The position numbers and the translations under genes were made by a program. A stretch of 64,000 nt of DNA from Acinetobacter sp. ANC 4470 (lineage in GTDB: Bacteria; Pseudomonadota; Gammaproteobacteria; Pseudomonadales; Moraxellaceae): NCBI RefSeq assembly GCF_002135335.1, contig NZ_NEGC01000008.1:61158-125157 (forward strand). Direction: 5' to 3'. This document shows positions 9,346 through 18,292 of this stretch, piece by piece. The notes beneath the pieces were generated by a model. That model was not told where the DNA came from. It made no database searches and saw only the letters and a program-made list of their open reading frames with translations. Each line of letters starts with the position of its first letter. Position 1 is the first letter of the stretch.

Positions 9346-9936
9346 TTATTTCACCAAGTCTTGCTGATCGACCATACCCCATTTCGGTTGCGGCGCTTGA
9401 AAAATATCAAATTGTTGTAAAATATTTTCGATTGAATCTGAGGCAATAATACTTTCAGAAAAGCGAGCATGGGTAAAACCTTTGACGGTGGTCAAATGGA
9501 TAAATTTCAGTAAATCATCATAAAAACCTTCTACATTTAAAAATGCACACGGCTTTAAATGAATACCGAGTTGCGCCCAAGTCCACTGCTCAAAGATTTC
9601 TTCCAAGGTGCCTGCTCCACCGGGCAATGCAATAAACGCATCCGATAATTCTGACATTTTGGTTTTACGTTCATGCATATTTTTTACCACATGCAATTCT
9701 GTTAGATGTGGATGTGCAAGTTCACGATCCACCAAGGCATTCGGAATAACACCAATCACTTTTCCGCCTGCCTGCAAAGCACTATCAGCGACAACGCCCA
9801 TCAACCCTGAACGACCGCCACCATATACCAATGTTTTGCCTTGCTGCGCTATGGTTTGACCCATTTTCTGGGCAGTGTCTAGAAAAATGGAATCTGTCCC
9901 GATAGCTGAACCACAAAAAATTGCGATCGAATTCAT
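9346..9936 (-). CDS. LOG-family Rossmann protein (TIGR00730), cytokinin riboside 5'-monophosphate phosphoribohydrolase-like
   Basis: A 196-aa protein with MNSIAIFCGSA at the N-terminus and the LOG signature LPGGAGTLEEIFEQWTW around residues 90-110, plus VYGGGRSGLMG. LOG enzymes hydrolyse the N-glycosidic bond of nucleoside 5'-monophosphates; in bacteria many act on AMP or purine-like compounds. ATG 9936 or the adjacent ATG 9939 are equally possible; AGGGTG lies 5-8 nt upstream. It is co-transcribed with the Nudix gene, which suggests a shared nucleotide-cleanup role (inference). Confidence 0.88.
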   Translation of the reverse strand: MNSIAIFCGSAIGTDSIFLDTAQKMGQTIAQQGKTLVYGGGRSGLMGVVADSALQAGGKVIGVIPNALVDRELAHPHLTELHVVKNMHERKTKMSELSDAFIALPGGAGTLEEIFEQWTWAQLGIHLKPCAFLNVEGFYDDLLKFIHLTTVKGFTHARFSESIIASDSIENILQQFDIFQAPQPKWGMVDQQDLVK

Positions 9937-10091
9937 CATTTTTTCACCCTGTTTTGAAAATGTCATACGATTAAAGTAAATTTAAAGCAGATTTTTTCAT
10001 AAAAAAGCAATTCAAGCAGTGTTTTTATTCAATTCCTTGTCTAAAATACACCCATTGATTCAACCAGACTGCGCAAGGGAGCAAAGACAGC

Positions 10092-11105
10092 ATGCTTGAA
10101 GCCTTTTACGCCACAGAGCGCGGTAGTTTGGAAGATGCCACTATTAATGGGGGCTTTGATCTTCATCCAGATTTAGTGTGGATTGACTTAATTGCACCCT
10201 CACAAGAAGAACAACAATGGGTACTTGATGCTTATGAGCAGAACCTACCCACACTAAAATCATTAGAAGACATCTCTTCATCGGCACGATTCTACCGTGA
10301 TGATGATGGTATTTTACATATCAGCACCTATTTTTTAACGAAAAATAAAAACTTTCAGGTCGATGCAGAACCCGATGACAATTCTAGTATTTTAGCCACG
10401 GTACAAACCGTTGCCTTCATTCTGCATAAAGAACACTTATTCACCTTACGTGGTGAAAAGTTAGTCGCCTTTCGTGCCTTTCGGGCACGTGCTCGTCGCA
10501 ATGACTATGAAATTGACTATAAAGATCCGACGTGGGTGCTACTCGGCTTACTTGAAGCCAAACTAGATGAACTTGCGGATATCTTGGAAGATATCCACAA
10601 AGACTTAGAAAAATACTCCACAGAAGTGCTCAACAATCGTCATCGCGAACAAATACTTGATTTAGATGACATGATTACCCGCCTAGCTCAACTCGAAGAT
10701 ATGTTGGGGAAAGCACAATTATGTTTAATCGATTTACGACGGGTTTTAACCTTTCTCTCGCGTCCACGGGCTTTAGGCAGTCATATTTACGATGCCGATA
10801 TTCGAGAACTCAGTGAAGATGTTCGCTCCCTAGTCGAACATGATGCATTCTTATTCCAAAAGGTTCGATTCTTACTCGATACCACCTCTGGATTCATTAA
10901 TACCGAACAGAATGACACGATTCGTCGCTTCTCCATCTTACCCAGTATGCTCGCGCCACCCATGCTGGTTGCCAGTATCTATGGTATGAATACAGATGTA
11001 CTGCCTTTTGCTAAAGGAACGACCAGCTTTATCATGGTAGGTATCATTCTACTTACCTTCTTTATTGGACCGCTCATCTACTTCCGTTGGAAAAAATGGA
11101 TTTAA
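10092..11105 (+). CDS. corA: Magnesium/cobalt transport protein CorA
   Basis: A 337-aa member of the CorA Mg2+ channel family. The long acidic, helical cytoplasmic domain is followed by two transmembrane helices at the extreme C-terminus. The first ends with the pore signature YGMNTD at about residue 297, and the chain ends with the basic YFRWKKWI. AAGGGAG lies upstream of the ATG. CorA pentamers gate Mg2+ influx in response to cytosolic Mg2+. No Mg riboswitch-like element is apparent in the 155-bp upstream gap. A strong terminator lies 70 bp downstream. Confidence 0.94.
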   Translation: MLEAFYATERGSLEDATINGGFDLHPDLVWIDLIAPSQEEQQWVLDAYEQNLPTLKSLEDISSSARFYRDDDGILHISTYFLTKNKNFQVDAEPDDNSSILATVQTVAFILHKEHLFTLRGEKLVAFRAFRARARRNDYEIDYKDPTWVLLGLLEAKLDELADILEDIHKDLEKYSTEVLNNRHREQILDLDDMITRLAQLEDMLGKAQLCLIDLRRVLTFLSRPRALGSHIYDADIRELSEDVRSLVEHDAFLFQKVRFLLDTTSGFINTEQNDTIRRFSILPSMLAPPMLVASIYGMNTDVLPFAKGTTSFIMVGIILLTFFIGPLIYFRWKKWI

Positions 11106-11177
11106 GCGAGCTTTAAAAGCACTACTTTTAAAGCGAAGCGCAAGAAACACTCAGATTTTGAATCTATTCTATGCAAT

Positions 11178-11205
11178 AAAAAAAGCACCTTTCGGTGCTT
11201 TTTTT
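11178..11205. terminator. Bidirectional terminator between corA and mlaB
   Basis: AAAAAAAGCACC and GGTGCTTTTTTT form a perfect stem with a 4-nt loop between convergent genes. Confidence 0.9.
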
Positions 11206-11218
11206 ATACGGTTTATGT

Positions 11219-11509
11219 TCAGCTAATCAACTGTAAATCATTTTGTAAATGACAAGCTTGAATAATTTTCATCATTCTTTCAGGAACCGCCTTAAACTGT
11301 ATACCTTGAGCTTGCGGCGTTTGACGTAACCACTGCACCAATACCGCTAAAGCCAACGTACTACCCTGCTCTAACTGTGCAAGGTTCACGACCAGCGGAA
11401 ATTGATTTTGAGCTTGAATCAATTTCAAACCCTGTTGGTAATAGCTTTCCGCATTTGCATGATCTATTTTTCCAGAAACATGCAGTTCCTGATGAATGAT
11501 TTTAATCAC
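11219..11509 (-). CDS. mlaB: STAS-domain protein MlaB
   Basis: A 96-aa single STAS domain. MlaB is the small cytosolic subunit that stabilises and activates the MlaF ATPase of the Mla phospholipid transporter. It has the STAS pattern: an N-terminal strand (LHVSGKIDHANAE), then LVVNLAQLEQGSTLALAVLVQWL, corresponding to the conserved D/N-L...D/E-S helix start. It begins with GTG at 11509 and is the last gene of the mla operon, 15 bp after mlaC. Confidence 0.85.
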   Translation of the reverse strand: MIKIIHQELHVSGKIDHANAESYYQQGLKLIQAQNQFPLVVNLAQLEQGSTLALAVLVQWLRQTPQAQGIQFKAVPERMMKIIQACHLQNDLQLIS

Positions 11510-11524
11510 CGAACATCTACTCCG

Positions 11525-12157
11525 TTATTTTTTATTAACAGCTGCATCTGCATCTGGTTCGAAATTGGCAATCGCTTTATCCAAGCTACCACCATTACGT
11601 TTTACTGTTGCAGCAAACTGATTACGGAACTGTAAACCTAAATCAATACCTGACACATTAATGTTGCGAATTTTCCATTGACTGCCCTTATCCACCAATT
11701 GGAACGATACAGGAATTTTTTCACCCTTATTATTAAAGTCTAAGGTTACTACAGGGTTTTTACTGTCAGTGGCTTTATATGGACGGATGCTATAGCTTTG
11801 ATTTGAAAACTTAGCAAATGCACTGCCATAGTTTTCAATTAAAGTTTCACGAAAGTTACGTTCAAATTGCGCACGTTGCGCTGCTGTACTGTATTGATTG
11901 GTTGCATATGTACCCATCACAATACGGGTAAATGCTTGTGAATCAATATATGGATCAAGGTTTTGACGTACGATTGCTTTGACCGCTGCTGGATTATTTT
12001 GCAATTTCGCATTATCTGCTTTTAAGCGTAAAATCAGACCATCAGCAACCTTTTTAACAAAAGCTGGAGGTGCTTCCGCGGGTACAGCAAATGCAGCACT
12101 TGCAATCATTGTAGATAAAATACTTACTGCAAGCGTTTGTTTAATTAAAGTATTCAC
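11525..12157 (-). CDS. mlaC: Periplasmic phospholipid-binding protein MlaC (Ttg2D family)
   Basis: A 210-aa protein with a clear Sec signal peptide (hydrophobic stretch from residue 8, cleavage after AAFA). The mature part matches the MlaC/Ttg2D toluene-tolerance fold: YTKN-like region FTRIVMGTYATNQYSTAA, FRETLIENYGSAFAKF, and a C-terminal helix. MlaC ferries phospholipids across the periplasm between the outer membrane and the MlaFEDB complex. It lies 18 bp after mlaD in the operon. Confidence 0.93.
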   Translation of the reverse strand: MNTLIKQTLAVSILSTMIASAAFAVPAEAPPAFVKKVADGLILRLKADNAKLQNNPAAVKAIVRQNLDPYIDSQAFTRIVMGTYATNQYSTAAQRAQFERNFRETLIENYGSAFAKFSNQSYSIRPYKATDSKNPVVTLDFNNKGEKIPVSFQLVDKGSQWKIRNINVSGIDLGLQFRNQFAATVKRNGGSLDKAIANFEPDADAAVNKK

Positions 12158-12175
12158 TAAAACCTTCTCTCCAAA

Positions 12176-12844
12176 TTATTCAACGAATGATGCTTCTGCA
12201 TCTCTTGATTCAGCCGATGTCTTTTCATTTGTCGCTTTTTCTGATGATTTACCAGCACCACCAGTAATAAACTTACTAATCAGATCTTCAAGATCCATCG
12301 TACCTTGCGTATTAGCCATACGTTCACCACGTTTGACGTAATTCAAACCACCGCCTGGTACCACTTTCAAATATTTTTCGCCCAACAAACCATTGGTTGC
12401 AACCATAATATAAGCATCTTCATCAATACTGGTGATGGAGTGCATGTTATCGGTAAGTTGTTTTTCCATTTCTTTTTGTTGTGCCGGCGTTGCTTCTGTA
12501 TATTCAGTACTATAGCGCAGCTCTTCTAGCGCATTTGCCGTCACTGTTTTCAGTTGCTCTTGATTAAATGAAGTCAATTTACCATCTAAGTCAAAATGCA
12601 CTGTCGCTAAACGTGATACAGGATCAAGCGTAATATCGGTCACACGACCAATGCTTACACCACTCATGGTCACTTTAGCACGTGGTTTTAAACCATTCAC
12701 ATTGTCAAATTGCGCAGTCATCTCATAAGCATCACGTAAATTGGTGCCCGATAATCCGCTCACTTTCATGGCTAAGAAAAATAATGCCACACCAAAGATA
12801 ATGACAAAAATACCTACGGTCAGCTCACTTGTATGTGATTTCAT
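12176..12844 (-). CDS. mlaD: MCE-domain lipid transport subunit MlaD
   Basis: A 222-aa protein with one N-terminal transmembrane anchor (VGIFVIIFGVALFFLAMKV) and a periplasmic MCE domain (AQFDNVNGLKPRAKVTMSGVSIGRV, ..., GLLGEKYLKVVPGG). It is longer than E. coli MlaD (183 aa): an insertion around residues 100-135 and a low-complexity, Ser/Glu-rich tail after residue 190. MlaD hexamers form the periplasmic ring on MlaE. The start ATG overlaps the mlaE stop (TAATG), indicating coupled translation. Confidence 0.93.
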   Translation of the reverse strand: MKSHTSELTVGIFVIIFGVALFFLAMKVSGLSGTNLRDAYEMTAQFDNVNGLKPRAKVTMSGVSIGRVTDITLDPVSRLATVHFDLDGKLTSFNQEQLKTVTANALEELRYSTEYTEATPAQQKEMEKQLTDNMHSITSIDEDAYIMVATNGLLGEKYLKVVPGGGLNYVKRGERMANTQGTMDLEDLISKFITGGAGKSSEKATNEKTSAESRDAEASFVE

Positions 12845-13620
12845 TAAACCCCTCCAAACATGACCGCAGTCAACACGAAATCAAAACCTAATACACACAA
12901 CGATGAATACACCACTGTACGTGTTGTTGATGTTGCAATACCTTCTGACGTTGGCTCACAGGCATAGCCTTGATATACCGCAATCCAAGTACAAATGAGG
13001 GCAAAAACAATACTTTTAATGATGCCATTCACAACATCATGGCCAAACTGAACTGCATTTTGTATACCGCTCCAGTAAGAACCCTCATCAACACCTAAAA
13101 AATCTACACCGACCATTTTACCGCCCAAAATACCAATCGCAGCAAAAATAACAGTCAGCATCGGCAAACTAACAATACCTGCCCATAAGCGTGGTGAAAC
13201 AATTCGTTTCAGTGGATCAACACCTATCATTTCCATACTTGAAAGCTGTTCGGTTGCTTTCATTAAACCGATTTCAGCGGTCAAAGCCGAACCTGCACGT
13301 CCTGCAAATAACAAAGCTGCAACCACGGGTGCAAGTTCACGCAATAAAGTCAGTGAAACCATCGTCCCCAGCATGGCTTCAGAACCGATATTGACCAAAA
13401 TAGAATAACCTTGTAAACCAAGCACCAAGCCAATAAACAAACCAGAAACACTAATGATCAATAAAGACATGACCCCAATACGGTGCATTTGATAAATAAA
13501 GAGCTTTACGCCTAGCCGAGTCGGCATGGACAATAGAATCTGGAGCAACATTACGGTTGCTACACCGATACCACGTACACGTTCAATAACGCGTCTACCT
13601 AATAAGGCAATGGCATTCAT
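12844..13620 (-). CDS. mlaE: ABC transporter permease MlaE
   Basis: A 258-aa integral membrane permease of the MlaE/DUF140 family. Family blocks visible: [30 protein letters not shown] is divided over the first helices, [21 protein letters not shown] is the conserved coupling region, then [14 protein letters not shown]. As a dimer in the inner membrane it forms the lipid cavity of the Mla complex. It shares 4 bp (ATGA) with mlaF upstream and 1 bp with mlaD downstream, consistent with a tightly coupled operon. Confidence 0.95.
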   Translation of the reverse strand: MNAIALLGRRVIERVRGIGVATVMLLQILLSMPTRLGVKLFIYQMHRIGVMSLLIISVSGLFIGLVLGLQGYSILVNIGSEAMLGTMVSLTLLRELAPVVAALLFAGRAGSALTAEIGLMKATEQLSSMEMIGVDPLKRIVSPRLWAGIVSLPMLTVIFAAIGILGGKMVGVDFLGVDEGSYWSGIQNAVQFGHDVVNGIIKSIVFALICTWIAVYQGYACEPTSEGIATSTTRTVVYSSLCVLGFDFVLTAVMFGGV

Positions 13621-14435
13621 GAACGTACCTCATCACTTAAATAAGCTTGATGGCTAAATTGATAATCGACTGGACCTTCTATTGATCCAGTCAGAAATTG
13701 ACGCACAAAAGGCGACTGATGTTCCCGAAGTTCAGCTGGTGTCCCTTCCCCTTGAATCTTGCCTTCTGCCACAACATAAATATAATCGGCAATAGATAAG
13801 GTTTCTGCGACATCATGTGAAACAACAATGGTGGTTAAATCCAAAGCTTCACGTAGTGAGCGAATCAAACGACTGAGTACGCCCATCACAATTGGATCCT
13901 GACCTGCGAATGGCTCATCATACATAATCAGTTCTGGATCAAGTGCAATTGCACGAGCCAACGCGACACGACGATTCATACCACCAGACAGCTCTGAAGG
14001 CATTAGTTGTTCTGCGCCGCGCAAACCGACAGACTCTAATTTGAGTGCCACAATTTCGCTAATCAAATGCTCTGGTAATTGGGTGTGAGCTCGTAGTGGA
14101 AATGCCACATTTTCATAAGTGGTCATATCGGTAAACAATGCACCACTTTGGAAAAGCATACCCATACGCGCACGTGCAGCAAACAATTCAGACCGTGACA
14201 TACTGGCAATATCTATTCCACCCAACAACACTTGTCCTTGATCTGGAATAAGCTGCCCACCAATCAAACGAAGCAACGTTGTTTTGCCCGTCCCTGAAGG
14301 TCCCATAATGGCAGTGATTTGACCACGACGAATCGTTAAGCTGACATTGTCATAAATGATACGCTCCCCTCGTTTAAAGCTCAGATTTTTAACCTCAATC
14401 AAAGATTGAGATTGGGAGGGTATTTGATTATTCAT
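13617..14435 (-). CDS. mlaF: Phospholipid ABC transporter ATPase MlaF
   Basis: A 272-aa ABC ATPase, first gene of mlaFEDCB. Walker A is [11 protein letters not shown] (about residue 45), the Q-loop is MLFQSGALF, the signature is [15 protein letters not shown], Walker B is [13 protein letters not shown], and the H-loop is VVSHDVAE. It energises lipid movement that keeps the outer-membrane outer leaflet free of phospholipid. The operon promoter should lie in 14436-14788. Confidence 0.96.
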   Translation of the reverse strand: MNNQIPSQSQSLIEVKNLSFKRGERIIYDNVSLTIRRGQITAIMGPSGTGKTTLLRLIGGQLIPDQGQVLLGGIDIASMSRSELFAARARMGMLFQSGALFTDMTTYENVAFPLRAHTQLPEHLISEIVALKLESVGLRGAEQLMPSELSGGMNRRVALARAIALDPELIMYDEPFAGQDPIVMGVLSRLIRSLREALDLTTIVVSHDVAETLSIADYIYVVAEGKIQGEGTPAELREHQSPFVRQFLTGSIEGPVDYQFSHQAYLSDEVRS

Positions 14436-14788
14436 AGCTGAGCGTTTTCCTACATTTTTTCAGCATGCATACTATAAAGGATTCAGGTTCAAAATGTTGT
14501 ATTTGATCAAAAAGCAACAAATTTAGCGTAATTTTCTAATTAATTTAATTGTAATTCGATTACCCATAAAAAACAGGTATAAAAATAGAACGATGCGTTA
14601 CAGAAAAGAATTATAGATATAATACATAATATTGCATAACAATAAGAACAAACCAATATAAGGCATAATCACCTCTTGATTGAAATTCCAAATATAATGA
14701 GCAGATTTATTGTTCATATTTAACGAATTTAAAACAAAGTATGATTGAGTATACAATTTTATCAAATAAGAGCAAAGATTAATCTCAT
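14436..14788. other. Gene-free AT-rich stretch upstream of mlaF
   Basis: About 350 bp without a credible reading frame, RNA gene or repeat. It must carry the mlaF promoter on the reverse strand. I see no recognisable operator. Confidence 0.5.
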
Positions 14789-14818
14789 AAAAAAACCGGT
14801 GTTTCCACCGGTTTTTTT
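14789..14818. terminator. Terminator after the DEAD-box helicase
   Basis: AAAAACCGGTG and CACCGGTTTTTTT form a strong hairpin with a 4-nt loop, about 20 bp past the helicase stop on the reverse strand. Confidence 0.88.
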
Positions 14819-14838
14819 ATCTAAATCGAACGATTAAA

Positions 14839-16800
14839 TTAATCGTTAAATTTACGACGTGGACGATCTTCACCGCCAAAAGCTGGACGCTCAGCACGTG
14901 GTTTATCATCAAAGCTACGACGTGGACGATCTTCGCCACCGAAAGTACGCTTAGGACGATCATCGCTGAAGCTACGTTGTGGACGATCACCAAAACCACC
15001 TTCACGACGTGGAGCTGGACGATCACCGAAATCACGACGTGGAGCTGGACGATCACCACTTGGTTTATAGTCTACACGGTTGCCACGGTTATCATCTGCA
15101 GAACGCGGTTTGTCACCAAAGCTACGTTGCGGACGATCACTGAAACCACCTTCACGACGTGGCGCTGGACGATCACCGAAATCACGTTTAGGACGGTCAT
15201 CAAACGAACGTTGTGGACGATCACCGAAACCACCTTCACGACGTGGAGCTGGACGATCACCGAAATCACGTTTAGGACGGTCATCAAATGAGCGTTGTGG
15301 ACGATCACCAAAACCGCCTTCACGACGTGGAGCTGGACGATCACCGAAATCACGCTTAGGACGATCATCACCACCAGCATAAGCTGGACGCTCACCACGA
15401 GGCTTGTCATCATAGCTACGACGTGGACGATCTTCACCACCAGCATAAGCTGGACGATCACCGCGAGGTTTATCATCATAGCTACGACGTGCGCCGCCGC
15501 CATCACGACCGCCGCCAAAACCGCCACGACCGCCATCACGACCACCGCCAAAACCGCCACGACCGCCATCACGACCACGACCACGACCGCCACCATCACG
15601 ACCGCCGCCATCACGACTACCGCGTGCAGGAGGTGGAGATGGCTCAAGACCTTCAATTTCAGATACACTTAAACGTGCATCTAGGAAGTCTTCAAGCGCA
15701 CGGATCTTACCGCGTTCACGGTAAGTCGCTAAAGTAATTGCATTACCTGTACGACCAGCACGACCTGTACGACCAATACGGTGTACATAATCTTCGTTCT
15801 TCATTGGAAGACCGAAGTTAATTACGTGTGAAATTGTTGGTACGTCAAGACCACGAGCAGCAACGTCAGTTGCAACTAAGATCTTAGCGCGACCTTCACG
15901 GATACTACGTAAACGGCGGTTACGAACCGTTTGTGGCATAGCACCGTGAAGCGCTACAACTGATAGACCTGCTTCAGCAAGTTCTTCAGCCAACATATCT
16001 GTATCTTCTTGAGTGCTTGCAAACACAACAGCTTGATCTACAGACTCATCAGACAACCAATGTGTAAGTAATTTTTTCTTGTGTTCAAAGCCATCAGTCC
16101 AATGCAATGTTTGCGTGATGTCTGTATTGGTAGAGTGACCAGTTTCGATCGCAATACGTACAGGATTATTCATCATACGTTCAGCAAGCGTAATAATACG
16201 CGGTGCAAAAGTTGCAGAGAACATTAAAGTTTGTTTACGGTTTGCCGCTAACTCACCAATTGCTTCTAAGTCTTCAGAGAAACCTAGATCAAGCATACGG
16301 TCAGCTTCATCGACAATTAACGCATCAACGTTGTCAAGTTTAATTTGACGACGGTTAACAAGATCAAGTAAACGACCTGGAGTCGCAACTACAACTTGTG
16401 CACCTTTTAACTGTTGGATTTGTTTACCAAAAGGCATACCACCCATAATCGCAGCAACACGCACACCTTTCATATGACGTACCAATGCAATTGCATCTTG
16501 ACATACTTGTTGTGCAAGTTCGCGAGTTGGTGAAATCACCAAAATATTCGGTTGTGTAATCGCTTTCATACGATCTTTAAATGGCACTAGTGTATCTTGA
16601 TTCGCTAAACCGTTTAAAGTAGGTAATAAGAATGCAGCTGTTTTACCAGAACCTGTTTGGCTTGATACAAGAAGGTCTTTACCTTCTAGTGCAGCTGGAA
16701 TCGCTTGTTCTTGTACAGGAGTTGGTGTAGTAAAGCCTAAACCTTCGATCGCTAGTGTTAAAGACTCATCGAGGGAAAAATCAGCAAAAGTTTTGCTCAT
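14839..16800 (-). CDS. DEAD-box ATP-dependent RNA helicase (RhlE-like) with long repetitive C-terminal tail
   Basis: This 653-aa protein has the full DEAD-box core in residues 1-370: Q motif PTPVQEQAIPAAL, motif I SQTGSGKT, Ia PTRELAQQ, TPGR, II VDEADRMLDLGF, III SAT, then DVAARGLDVP and HRIGRTGRAGR. The core order is typical of RhlE. The remaining ~270 residues are low complexity: Gly-rich RDGGRGGFGG units, then DDKPRGERPAYAGG and 28-residue FGDRPAPRREGG... units. Such tails usually bind RNA non-specifically and tether helicases to ribosomal or degradosome RNA. The protein is cytosolic, likely acting in rRNA maturation or mRNA turnover, especially in the cold (inference). A structured leader precedes it. 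Confidence 0.93.
   Translation of the reverse strand: MSKTFADFSLDESLTLAIEGLGFTTPTPVQEQAIPAALEGKDLLVSSQTGSGKTAAFLLPTLNGLANQDTLVPFKDRMKAITQPNILVISPTRELAQQVCQDAIALVRHMKGVRVAAIMGGMPFGKQIQQLKGAQVVVATPGRLLDLVNRRQIKLDNVDALIVDEADRMLDLGFSEDLEAIGELAANRKQTLMFSATFAPRIITLAERMMNNPVRIAIETGHSTNTDITQTLHWTDGFEHKKKLLTHWLSDESVDQAVVFASTQEDTDMLAEELAEAGLSVVALHGAMPQTVRNRRLRSIREGRAKILVATDVAARGLDVPTISHVINFGLPMKNEDYVHRIGRTGRAGRTGNAITLATYRERGKIRALEDFLDARLSVSEIEGLEPSPPPARGSRDGGGRDGGGRGRGRDGGRGGFGGGRDGGRGGFGGGRDGGGARRSYDDKPRGDRPAYAGGEDRPRRSYDDKPRGERPAYAGGDDRPKRDFGDRPAPRREGGFGDRPQRSFDDRPKRDFGDRPAPRREGGFGDRPQRSFDDRPKRDFGDRPAPRREGGFSDRPQRSFGDKPRSADDNRGNRVDYKPSGDRPAPRRDFGDRPAPRREGGFGDRPQRSFSDDRPKRTFGGEDRPRRSFDDKPRAERPAFGGEDRPRRKFND
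15121..15360 (-). repeat. 84-bp tandem repeat inside the helicase gene
   Basis: Close to three copies of an 84-bp unit (phase marks TTCACGACGTGG on the forward strand at 15151, 15235 and 15319). Each encodes a 28-residue block of FGDRP/APRREGG/FDDRPKRD type. Copies differ mainly at third positions, so the array is in frame and under coding constraint; copy number could vary between strains. Confidence 0.88.
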
Positions 16801-16829
16801 AGAGAGTGTTCACCCTGAAGTGGGTGCTC

Positions 16830-17040
16830 CATTTAATAAATTACAAATAATATGGACATCGGCAAAAAGCGGCACAGCAAATAGAGCTGAAAAATAAGGA
16901 TTCAGCAGCGATCCGAATAACGTCGATGTGGATATAACGCACGTATATGATTACGGCCGCAAACCTGAAGGAATCGCTTAAGCGATTGGGGCGCGAAGGA
17001 TATGTCCTCTCTATGGACAGCACGCGCATACAATGATTAG
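16830..17040 (-). ncRNA. Candidate structured 5' leader (or small RNA) upstream of the DEAD-box gene
   Basis: This block is richer in GC than its AT-rich surroundings and folds locally on the reverse strand. GTCC...GGAC around 17004-17018 is nested inside GCGCG...CGCGC arms, and AATCGCTTAAGCGATT at 16972-16987 is a perfect palindrome. It lies between the helicase start and an AT-rich region (17041-17298) suited to a promoter. RNA-helicase genes often have long regulatory leaders, so cold-shock or autoregulatory control is plausible (inference). No known RNA family was recognised. Confidence 0.4.
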
Positions 17041-17298
17041 AAGATAATGTTCAGGTAAAGAACGGAAAATTAAGTGCGTGGCAACATAGTAACAGAAACG
17101 TTTTTAAAAGTAATCATTTTTTTCGATTAAATTGTGGATATACACTGTTTTTTTCAGTAACAGTCTATTTTACAACTTATTTTTTGTTTATTTTTTAAAC
17201 AGTAAGTTTATATAAAGAGCTGATCCACGAATCAAGTGACTTAGGTAGCCGCTTAAAAATAACCTTTGCAAAGCATATAAGCTTTTGCCTGAAATATA

Positions 17299-17325
17299 AA
17301 AAAGCCCTCACATGGAGAGCTTTTG
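17299..17325 (-). terminator. Weak terminator after suhB
   Basis: AAAAGCCCTC and GAGAGCTTTT pair imperfectly about 25 bp past the suhB stop. The rest of 17041-17350 contains no gene. Confidence 0.45.
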
Positions 17326-17350
17326 ATTATATCACTAGGTCAAATCAATC

Positions 17351-18181
17351 TTACTTTGCTGCGTCGCCCCAAGCTGGAACAACAGCTTGCATTAAAGGTT
17401 TGAGCATTTTCATAGAGCAAGCAATCACTTGACCATTTTCCATAGAGTCAGAACCACCACGTGCATCGACTACAGTACCGCCCGCTTCTTTGACAATTAA
17501 CTCGCCTGCAGCGATATCCCAAGGTTTCAAACCAAGTTCGAAGTAACCATCAAGACGACCCGCAGCAACATAAGCCAAGTCTAATGCAGCAGAACCTGAA
17601 CGACGGAATTGTGCGCCAGCTTCAGTCACGTTTAATAATGAATCAAAATGGTTTTTTGCATAAGAAACTACTTCACCATTACGTTTATTACGGTAAGCAT
17701 GACCTACAGCCAAGAACGTATTGTCTAAGCTGTCTTTTACATTTACACGAATACGACGTTGATTCATCATAGCACCGCGGCCACGACTAGCAGAGAAAAG
17801 CTCATCTTTCACAGGGTCATAAATAACACCATGCTGAGTGATGCCTTTATGCTTAACGGCAATGGAGATACAGAAATGCGGGAAACCGTGAATAAAGTTT
17901 AAAGTACCGTCAAGAGGATCGATCACCCAACACCAATCAGCGTCGTGACCTTTACCTTCTTGCATACCAAACTCTTCACCAAGGAAGCTGTGGTTTTTAT
18001 AACTTTTACGTAGAGTATCGATAGCCAACTGTTCCAAATAACGATCTACACGCGTTACTGGACCATCAATCCCTTTTTCTTCGACTTGTAGATCGAGTTT
18101 ATGACGATTTTGATGCGCTTTTAAAAGCTCTTGACCAACTAACTGCGCCGCACGCGCAGCCATAACCACCATAGGTTCCAT
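17351..18181 (-). CDS. suhB: Inositol-1-monophosphatase / SuhB
   Basis: A 276-aa member of the IMPase superfamily. Metal-site motifs are present: EEFG, WVIDPLDGTLNFIHGFPHF (DPLDGT), and KPWDIAAGELIVKEAGG near the C-terminus. SuhB-type enzymes dephosphorylate inositol 1-phosphate and, in E. coli, also join rRNA antitermination complexes. The start is set at ATG 18181 (MEPMVVMAARAAQ), which aligns with the E. coli start MHPML; GGGTG lies 5 nt upstream. The frame is open 19 codons further upstream, but that part looks non-coding. Confidence 0.94.
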   Translation of the reverse strand: MEPMVVMAARAAQLVGQELLKAHQNRHKLDLQVEEKGIDGPVTRVDRYLEQLAIDTLRKSYKNHSFLGEEFGMQEGKGHDADWCWVIDPLDGTLNFIHGFPHFCISIAVKHKGITQHGVIYDPVKDELFSASRGRGAMMNQRRIRVNVKDSLDNTFLAVGHAYRNKRNGEVVSYAKNHFDSLLNVTEAGAQFRRSGSAALDLAYVAAGRLDGYFELGLKPWDIAAGELIVKEAGGTVVDARGGSDSMENGQVIACSMKMLKPLMQAVVPAWGDAAK

Positions 18182-18292
18182 TGAACACCCACTACAAATT
18201 GAAGATACTGATAAAGAATAATGCATAAAAGCCCGCACATTTTAGCAAATATGCAGGCTTTTAGGGGAAAAATGTTTCTAAAATTTAATAAA

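Noticed and set aside
14839..15640. Repeat array considered as a CRISPR
   Set aside because: The repeats are coding, in frame, directly tandem with no unique spacers, and lie inside the helicase gene.
14977..15737. Several long forward and reverse alternative frames of Thr-, Val- or His-rich composition
   Set aside because: They are frame shadows of the repetitive helicase tail; repeats keep all frames open and the compositions are unnatural.
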